Source: Excoecaria cochinchinensis
Lineage: Eukaryota; Streptophyta; Magnoliopsida; Malpighiales; Euphorbiaceae
Reading direction: 5' to 3'
DNA length: 64,000 nucleotides
Assembly: GCA_947683425.1 (NCBI GenBank)
Contig: CANTUQ010000077.1
Location: 2,294,001 to 2,358,000 of the forward strand
Part shown: piece by piece, positions 56,350 to 64,000 of the stretch
Numbering within the stretch: the stretch's first letter is position 1
Layout of the letters: each line of letters begins with the position of its first letter
Notes under the pieces: model-generated
Told to the model about the DNA's origin: nothing
Seen by the model: only the letters and a program-made list of their open reading frames with translations
Database searches by the model: none
Program-made: the position numbers and the translations under genes

Positions 56350-59009
56350 TGTAGACACCGGGTCCTGAGGCAGCTCAGACCGAAGTTACCCTATGATGAA
56401 AATGATGCCCGTTCACGGGCAAAAGACAGATAGAAGTGATGATTTCCTCAAAAAATATATTTTCTATTTTTATTTAAAAAAAAATTAATATTTTTTAGGG
56501 GCCCGTTTCCTGGAGGGCCTGGGTTGTGAGGCCCATCTCACTTAGTGAGATGGCAGCCTCACTAACGTGAGACCCATTTCACTAATGTGATGTGAGGCCC
56601 TTCTCACTAACGTGAGGGGCAGCTCTCACGTTGGTGAGAGGCTGCTTCACGTGCCTCTTTTCCCTCCAGCGTCCTTCCTGTTCCATTATTTTCGGGATTT
56701 TAGTTGAAAAGTGAGGATTATGGTGGATTAGGTGAGAAACCACCTAACCTTTTCTGTGAGATATATAAAGAAAAAGTGGAGAACAGAGGGGAGGGGTTTT
56801 TGAAAAAAGCATCGAAGAACTCAGAAAAGAAACACAGAGAGAAAAGAAGAGCTTGGAGAGCAAGAAAATGATTTCTGCTCTAAAAGCATTCTGAGATTGC
56901 TTCTTGAATCCAGGAAATTAATTCCTGACGTTTGAGATTCAATCGTCTTTATTTTTTAACGTAACTTTCACCTTAAAATTTTTATTCGTCACTGTTTTAT
57001 CATTTTCAAGAAAAGCAAGGGAGGAAAACCAGAGCTTCTTCATTTGCAGATCAAAGATCAATATCTGAGGGTAAATACTAGATAACCATCTCCTTCTTTG
57101 ATCTCTTTCTTTCCTTTTTTTCTTCTTTTCTTTCTTTTTCTTATTTGGCTTTACAGTGCTCTTCATTTGTACATACTCTGTTTTTTATCATTCGATTTTA
57201 TTAATCTGTATATAGCATGTTTCTTGTTGTTTATTATCAGACATGAGCTTAAAATATTTATTATGCTTAATCGGCATGTTTGTTGTTGTTTTATCCATGT
57301 TTTGATGGCATATTATCATTTTGGTTAATATGTTAAAGATGCTCTGTTCATTCCTATTTTTACGTTCTTTTGATCGTCCCTTCATTTTGTTCGAGTCCTG
57401 ATTTTCTGTCCGAGTTGTGTCCATGCCGCACGAGTCGTTTATTTCTCGCTGTCCGTCGCGTTCCCCTGCTCTCTGTCCGAGTCGTGAAAGGTGCTCATGA
57501 CTCGTGCACTTCTTGCACGAGTTGTGCTCCCCTTGCATGACTCGTGCAAGGAGAGCACGGGTCGTGCTCTCCTTCTTCCCTTACCTGTTCATTTCTTCTC
57601 TTTTTTCTTTTCTGTGAGTAAAGGCATGTATATAATTTGCTTCATTTGATTTCTGTCTTGATTATTAATGCCATTGTTGGTTGTTAATTCATTTGTATGT
57701 TTGTTTGTTGGAGTTGGATTTTGTCGTTTAAAATATTTTGAGTCAAAATCAGCGTTTTTCCGGTGAGAGATTTGTTTTTGCTTGACAGAGCAAAAACACT
57801 GCTGTGTTTCGCAAAAAACACAGCTGTGTTCCTGCACTGCCCGGCGCTTTGCTGGGGGAAACACAGCTGTGTTTCGAAAACACAGCTGTGTTTCCTTCAC
57901 TGTCCCGTTTTCTTTTATTTCCCTTCATTTTCTGCATGCTGCATTTTGCTTCATTTTTCTTTATCTTTATTTATTTGTTCATATTTAAGTAGTTTAATTA
58001 ATTATTTATTTGATTGATCTATTAATTGTTTTAATTAATTATTTTATTCAATTAATTTATTTATTCATCAATTTATTAAATTTACTTTGCTAACATTTGT
58101 TTATTTATTTTATTTTATGGTCTAAAAAAATTATTTATCTTCACGAGTTTCATTCCGACTCGGGATAGTGGATCGGGAGATTAAAGACAATCAAATTGAG
58201 AGTTTGCATTTTAATTGTTGTATTTTTTTGTTATTATTTTTATGTGTTGTATGTAAAAATATATTTTATTAATTTCCCGTATTATAAAAAGTCACGTTTT
58301 TTAATAATTAATAACTTAAGACTTTTCTTAATAAATTGGACCAATGTTCTGTTTTAATCAATAAAATCTCACTTTCAAATGGAGAACTAGTTTTCATAAA
58401 ATGGGATCATTCATCTCGGTTTTTTCCAAATAATATCCTAAAAATAGTTCTTTAATTTTTCCTAAATAATAAAAAGGAACAATGTTCCTAAAATTTAATG
58501 AATGTTGCATTTTAATTTCTTTTATGCGTTTATTTATTTGCTTGTTTATATTTTTAATTATTTGTTTTGGGGGATTGTTCTGTCCCATTCGTTTTATTTT
58601 ATTTTGTAATTTATTTATTTATTGTTTTATTTATCGCTTTTCCTATGTGAATGAATGCGCTTTAATTTATTGTATTACTGTGTGGGATGAGAGGTGGAAT
58701 TTGGATTTTTTAAAAACTCATTTATAAAACTTAAGTCATTAATAAGAGTGAAGTTCCGAACACCTTCTCTGGTTTAGACCAATAGAGGTTAGAGATTTTT
58801 CTCAATTTCTTGTAAATTGGGTGGCGACTCCAAAATATCTCAAAAGGTGCCTAAAGACGTTGTGGGACTAGATGATCCTTTCCAATGTTCTATTGGAAGG
58901 GAGGTGTCCAAAATGTCTCGCGATGCCTAAGATCAAAAGACGCGAACCAATCCCTCGAGCCCTAAAAGCGAGTTCAATGAGGGCCCTTGCTGGCTCGGCA
59001 CGCGTCACA
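56350..59009 (+). repeat. 3' LTR of element 2
   Basis: 2660 bp, TGTAGACACC to CGCGTCACA. Near 56530-56650 it has extra CTCACTAACGTGAG-type inverted repeats compared with the 5' LTR (48450-48530). It carries the same palindrome clusters at 57400-57570 and 57790-57895. Confidence 0.92.
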
Positions 59010-59014
59010 GGGCC
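59010..59014. repeat. Right TSD of element 2 (GGGCC)
   Basis: Matches 48270-48274. Confidence 0.9.
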
Positions 59015-59231
59015 TTTACACCTAACCACATTTCATTATAGTTCAGAGGCCGAATACCGAGGAGGGCGTTATACAGTTCTGGGTTTGAGGCGATCATTTC
59101 AGCATCATTCGCAGAGTCTTTGCTAAAGGCGATGGGACTCCCATCTGGAGTAGACGCGATTACACTAGAGAGGGCCTTTCGGGTACAACACTGAGAGGCC
59201 ATTACATTGCCAGGAGCCCCCTATGGCCATG
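59015..59231 (+). pseudogene. Middle part of a putative plant transposon ORF
   Basis: Across three frames the plus strand shows QRPNTEEGVIQFW and GDHFS, then FAESLLKAMGLPSGVDA and ERAFRVQH followed by EAITLPG. These match, in order, FQRPDTKELVIQF, GHHFS, FAQALRLPASVDV and HRQHWEVITIQIG of the fragment at 42110-42620. Element 2 inserted on its 5' side, a solo LTR at 59232 on its 3' side. Broken by frameshifts and stops. Confidence 0.65.
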
Positions 59232-61595
59232 TGTAACATCTTAATACCCCTTGGGAGGATATCGGAGCACTACACACACATAAGCGCACAAATATACACA
59301 TGCCAAAGCGGAAAAAATATAACATGATGAAATCGAACAAACTTAAATGCATATATCAAAATAATCATTAAAAAATTACAGGAGCATCCTTATAACATTT
59401 ACATCCACATAAACAATATTCTATATACATAACAAAAGTTATCTATACATAAACAATTCTTTGCCTATACAAAGATATACGTGTTAAAAACAAAAGAACT
59501 CTTAACAAGCTCCAAACTCCTAGTGGCCAAGACCTACAGTTGCACCACTCCAAAACCGAACCTGCAACCTACACGGGAAAATACCTGTGCTAAGCAAAGG
59601 CTCAGTAGGGAGAAACACAAGCACAAAGACTTCTAACAACGTCATAAGAAAATCATGCACGAATAATGTAAAAGCATATTCAACATACAGACCATTTACT
59701 CACAAATGCTACGATACAAGCGCGCGAAATTAATAAGCATTAAGTACACAAATTACTCATATGACTTTACATACATTAGCTCATTCTACTCACTCGATCT
59801 TAACAATTATCATGAACAATGGCAAGGTAAAACTCTACATCTTGCAAACATTCAAGCATATATATACATATTATTGCATCTTCTCATAATTATCACAATA
59901 TAATAGCCTGACATTACATCTGTGGTGGATACGGGTAGACTGGATACTGCGAACAGTATAAAACATCTGGAGAGATAGAAGTCTCAAAACATTTTGAAAA
60001 CTTTTGGATACCCGAAGGTATCAAACACTAGACCCAAATGGGGCCGACATTAGACCCAACTGGCAGCTGCAATCACTAGCCCTTTATAAGCATGCTTGTC
60101 TATCCACTACCATGACCATTCAGGCTTACACATATACACTCTATCCATAACACTCAAACTTTACTTTAATCGAATTATCAAACCATCTAGCACACATATA
60201 CCTCCATTAAGGCATAATTAGAGTACAATACTATAACCCACCCAATTAAAATCATATGCCAATCAAAGTGCACCCTATAAAACACACTTGAAGAATAGGG
60301 AAGGATCGCACTCGCAATAACATATCGCGCTCGCGACAGAGGCGGGATGCGCACAGTGTCGCGTTCGCGATCCTCAACCACGCTCACAAGAGGGAGCTGG
60401 AAGGCCACTGTCGTGCTTGCGACAGAGGTAGGTAGGTCCCCATTGCGCTCGCACACACAGGCACGCTCGCGATGAAGAACAGCCAGGCAGAAGCTCGGCT
60501 TATCGAGCTCTCTATCGCGCTCGCGATAGAGAATGCCTCAGTTGGAGCTCGGCTAACTCGCATTCTGTCATGCTCGCGATAGGGTCTAAAATCAGACTCT
60601 GATGCCGATCTCTTGCAGCTCCTCTCACAACCCAACATCTCCAAAATCAAACATTCATGCAAACAACTTTAATTCACTCAATAATTACATTCAAAACATG
60701 CTCCTAATCATGTTGCCAACATTTTACACTTAAAAGAAAGAATCAAGATGGCATAAATGCATGATATATGCAACAAAGCATCAAGCCTAGAAATTTGTGC
60801 TAAAATCACACACATCCAATAATTAACTTTCATATACCAAAATACTTCTAACTATGCACATCAATATCAAAACCCAACTCAAAACATGCATAAAAACATA
60901 CTTCACAACTCAAATTTCTAGAAATTCAAAGTTCAAGGACAAAACACAACAATGGCATTTAAACTCCCAAACCTCTATAGAAGCTCAAAACCACCCTTCT
61001 TCAAGATCCAATCTTCTCTTTACCCTTGTCCTTCCTCTTATCCACAGATTCTTGCAAAATCAAACCAAACAAACTCACTTAACCCAATTCCAATAACTTG
61101 AAACCAGAGCAAAATGGGAAAAAAGAAATCATTCCAACTAAACTTACCTCTTCAATATGCACTTAACCACTTTAAACCAACTCAAAACTCCAAGAGATCA
61201 ACCAAGGAAGAAGGAGCACAAAACAAGAAATGAAGGAGAAGAAGAAGGAAGGGAAACTTACGCAAGAAGAGAGGAAAACGTGAGAACTAAGAGCCAAAAA
61301 TCTGATTTTTGCTTTCTTTCTCTCTTCCTTTCTTTCTTTTCCTCATTTAATGCTTCCAACTATCCCTCCCTTAGGTGTCACTCTACAATTGGCCAAACTT
61401 TATAAATCCTTGGCAAATGTCTCTTTAATCCTTGCTCAATTACCACTTACTCACTTAAATAAATTCTTTCTTTAATTAACTTTATTTCTCATTCAATTAT
61501 ACCTTTTCTTAACCCAATTTCATACCTGTCCAATTACACTTATACCCTTTTCTATACAATACAATTCCTCCTAGGGTCCAAATTGGGTTGTTACA
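59232..61595 (-). repeat. Solo LTR with TSD CCATG/CTATG
   Basis: It starts TGTAACATC, ends GGGTTGTTACA and is flanked by CCATG (59227-59231) and CTATG (61596-61600), a TSD with one mismatch. It is 2364 bp and related to 35489-38025: both have ACCTGCA..CACGGG near the start of the second quarter and TCGCGCTCGCGA words (60305-60590). The transposon ORF continues on its far side, which confirms insertion. Confidence 0.82.
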
Positions 61596-62939
61596 CTATG
61601 ACATGGCAAAGAGTACTATGCTCTCATCACAGGCTTTGAGATATGTACATAGAGTATTATCCAGCTCCTACCTAAGTCGAGCTGGGAATCCGGGTCAATA
61701 AACGGCGATGAGATATGGAGTATGTAGGAAATGGTGACGGGTCGGAAACTCAATATTAGCCATGAGATCTTGGGGGTGTGATCATTAGAATATTGACATA
61801 TCTGAGAGTCCCCCTGGCTGACTTCGGGCCACCATTAGATGAGGACGTCTATATCGATCTAGCCGCAGCCCAGACGATGGGGATGGTGTCTTAAATACTA
61901 GAGTGACCCAATGAGTACAGGCTCCTTACAGTGGTAGAGACCAGACATCTCTTTCACTTACCTCCACTCTAGCCTGCACCAGAGGATCTAGAGGAGGAGG
62001 ACCAGCTTGAGGAGGACCACTAGCAGCAGCAGAATCAGGACATGAACATAGATTTAGATAAGATGATCCGTACTCCAGCTTCCTAGCAGGGTCATATGGA
62101 GATGCCGTGTCTTATGGCTCCACTGATATTAGTTCAGAGACCAGACATACAGGTGGAGAGGAGGTATCACCCTTACTGTCGTCCTAGACAACCAGGGGCA
62201 TCCATAGCTACTCCTCCATCACCACTAGAGCCTCGTGTAGAGCCATCACGGCCTAGCACACAGTTACCTTCTCCGTCTACATAGCAGGAGATCATTTTAG
62301 CAGTGACTACTGCCTTTGTCGCCATGCAGCAGCGGATAGAGGAGAGAGATAGGGTACTAGGTGAGCGCCTGATAGGCAAAAGAGACTAATAGAGGACCTG
62401 AGGTAGGGTTTGAGTGCTTCTTAGGCGGCGGTAGCCCAGAGGATCGATAAGGCTATCCAGATGATTGATGAGTCTGTCACTTCCCTCAGATTATGAGTCG
62501 AGGTATTAGAAACTTCTATTCTAGTGTCAGGGAGTTGCATGAGCAGATGGAGGGTAGGTTCTCTGGGATTAGAGATACTGCCAGGCACTAGACCTTAGAG
62601 CAGGTACGAGCCTTCACAGGGCTAGCAGGGGTGTTCAGCGAGTTCTTGGACTTTCTCAAGACTTGTGCACAATAATTCCTGGACGGATATGCTCGGATCC
62701 AGTCTAGCATCCTCCTTGAGCAGGGCCGCTAGCACCGCCTCTATCTCCACCAATGGACGTCACCCATCAGCCTCCAGTCTCAAGAGTCGGTCCTTCGACT
62801 TTCAGAAACTAGCCTTCATCCTCTAAAGCCAGGCCATCTTCCTCTGGTGTAGGGCCTTCTTCATCTAGTGCTTAGCCCATACATGTGTTCGATAGTGATC
62901 AGGACCCAAATGAGCCTGCTGACTACTCTCCTTTGTAGC
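61596..62939 (+). pseudogene. C-terminal part of the putative plant transposon ORF
   Basis: In several frames: QALRYVHRVLSSSYLSRAGNPGQ, then GDEIWSM, EMVTGRKLNIS, PLDEDVYIDLAAAQTMGM, an acidic/Gln-rich stretch and a Pro-rich tail with RRYHPYCRPRQPG. A final FDSDQDPNEPADYSPL is followed by a stop at about 62937. Many stops break it. It continues the piece ending at 59231 and supplies the half missing from 42110-42620. Confidence 0.6.
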
Positions 62940-63185
62940 GCATTATTCAAGGAGATTTATATTTGTATATGTTGATGTACAAAAACTTTTATTATTTATT
63001 GTGTTCAAATTTTATTTTGCTTTAAAAACACTTGATGCATCAAAATAGTAAATGAAAAATAAATGAAAAAATATATACATGAGAAAAGAAAAAAAAGAGA
63101 AAAGAAAAGACATTAAATTTATGCTTTAAAAGGACCCAGTTAATACAATAAATTAACAAGATTCTTTAAATTACAGGAATTACAT
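62940..63185 (+). other. 3' untranslated start of element 3, no gene seen
   Basis: AT-rich sequence between the ORF end and the repeat array. Confidence 0.5.
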
Positions 63186-63775
63186 TCTGATAGTCTACAT
63201 CACGAAACAAAAGTCAAAATTCATCATGATAACTCAATAGCGATAATGATAAGCTACATCAACTATAGTTTACAAAATGAATTGTAGCGATAATCATATG
63301 CTTACAGCTTCACAATGACAATCATATACCAATATCTGCATGGCGACAATCACATGCCATACAGATCAACTATAGTCTACAAAATGAGTTATGGCGACAA
63401 TCATATGCTTACGGCTTCACGAAGACAATCATATGCTGATGTCTTGAAGGCGACAATCATATACCGGACGAAAAAATTATAGTCTATAAAGCAAGTCGTG
63501 GCGACAATCATATGTCTATGGCTCAACGACGATAATCATATGCCGAAATTTTGATAGCGACAATCATATGTCGGATAGATTACCAATATACTCCCAACGG
63601 CGACAATCAGATGCCAGACAGATCAAACACGTTCTTTTGAACAACCCGGTGGTGACGATCATATGTCAAAAGTCTTGACGGCGACAGTCATATGCCTGAA
63701 AGATTAACCGAAGTCTTTAAAATTACTCAGTGGCGACAATCACAAGCCACAACTCTCAAAATCCTATCAACACAG
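63186..63775 (+). repeat. Tandem array of GGCGACAATCATATGCC units
   Basis: About thirteen imperfect copies of a GGCGACAATCATATGCC word spaced about 40-50 bp apart, some inside a longer unit with ACTATAGT(C/T)TA. Many copies can pair at their ends (TGGC/GCCA near 63340; GTGGC/GCCAC near 63730). Same position relative to the polypurine tract as the arrays of elements 1 and 2. Confidence 0.8.
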
Positions 63776-63861
63776 ACAAAGGTAAGGACTACCTCAGGTA
63801 CACATTTCTTTCCCCTTCTCTGAATTTTGGCTCATCTAGATTCTAGTGCACTAGTTTCCCT

Positions 63862-63876
63862 AAAATTGGGGGTAAC
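63862..63876 (+). promoter_or_regulatory. Polypurine tract of element 3
   Basis: AAAATTGGGGGTAAC immediately before the LTR start. Confidence 0.7.
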
Positions 63877-64000
63877 TCTAGACATCGGGTCCCGAGACAG
63901 CTCAGATCAGAGTTACCCAATGAGGATATTGATACCTGCTATACAAGAAGAAGGATGAAATTGTAGGATTTTATCTTTCTATTCCATAAATTTTTAAAGT
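63877..64000 (+). repeat. Start of the 3' LTR of element 3 (runs off the window)
   Basis: TCTAGACATCGGGTCCCGAGACAGC matches TGTAGACACCGGGTCC of the other Tat-type LTRs with the second base changed. Only 124 bases are visible. Confidence 0.75.

Larger units (their letters stand above)
48275..59009 (+). mobile_element. Element 2: gag-only Tat-type LTR retrotransposon
   Basis: LTRs at 48275-50946 and 56350-59009 flank a 5.4-kb interior, with TSD GGGCC. Order: PBS, conserved leader, gag, ORF-less block shared with element 1, tandem hairpin array, polypurine tract. No protease, RT, RNase H or integrase is present. This layout resembles the TR-GAG class of non-autonomous elements (LTRs plus a gag gene only). 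The gag is now broken, so the copy is dead. Confidence 0.9.

Noticed and set aside
59005..59202. 65-codon minus frame
   Set aside because: Antisense shadow of the plant-transposon ORF, which matches the 42110-42620 copy on the plus strand.
1..64000. tRNA, rRNA or complete host gene
   Set aside because: None recognised by eye on either strand; a tRNAscan and protein search would be needed to exclude small ones.

Overview
The window is plant nuclear DNA, most likely from a eudicot (inferred from Tat-lineage LTR retrotransposons, a CACTA transposon with plant-type ends, and exons of a plant Golgi syntaxin gene with GT-AG introns). I see no intact host gene, tRNA, rRNA or CRISPR array. Nearly all of it is a nest of LTR retrotransposons, several of which can be bounded to the base by their target site duplications (TSDs).

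Left third (1-29876). Host element A is a decayed, minus-strand Ty3/Gypsy Tat-lineage element: gag about 24000-20900, protease, reverse transcriptase, two successive RNase H domains, integrase. Its integrase is split by element 1 (836-16798, TSD GCGAC), a minus-strand, ORF-less LTR element. Element 1 is in turn split by a non-autonomous CACTA transposon (5454-11337, TSD GTG), which carries four exons of a SYP31-type syntaxin gene with intact splice sites and one open frame. The gag of element A holds another LTR-like insertion (21262-22893, TSD CCTGC). The 5' LTR of element A is a head-to-tail array of three LTR pieces (24604-29876).

Middle (29877-48274). This holds LTR remnants of several families, two solo LTRs with TSDs (35489-38025, ATGTG; 39151-41815, CTTTC), a decayed ORF of the 'putative plant transposon protein' type (42110-42620), and a second minus-strand Tat integrase fragment (46491-47458).

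Right third (48275-64000). Element 2 (48275-59009, TSD GGGCC) is a plus-strand Tat-type element whose only coding region is a broken gag. It inserted into the same kind of plant-transposon ORF, which resumes at 59015, is split again by a solo LTR (59232-61595), and runs on to about 62939. A third 3' untranslated repeat array and the start of an LTR (63877) close the window.

Elements 1 and 2 are relatives: their ORF-less internal regions align in opposite orientation, and they share a leader block with element A. The most unusual signal is just upstream of the 3' LTRs. Each Tat-type element has an unrelated tandem array there, and at least two of the arrays consist of 20-nt hairpins (6-bp stem, 8-nt loop). 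In element 1 the stems show paired, compensatory changes. Separately, several LTR families each carry a cluster of their own short perfect palindromes.
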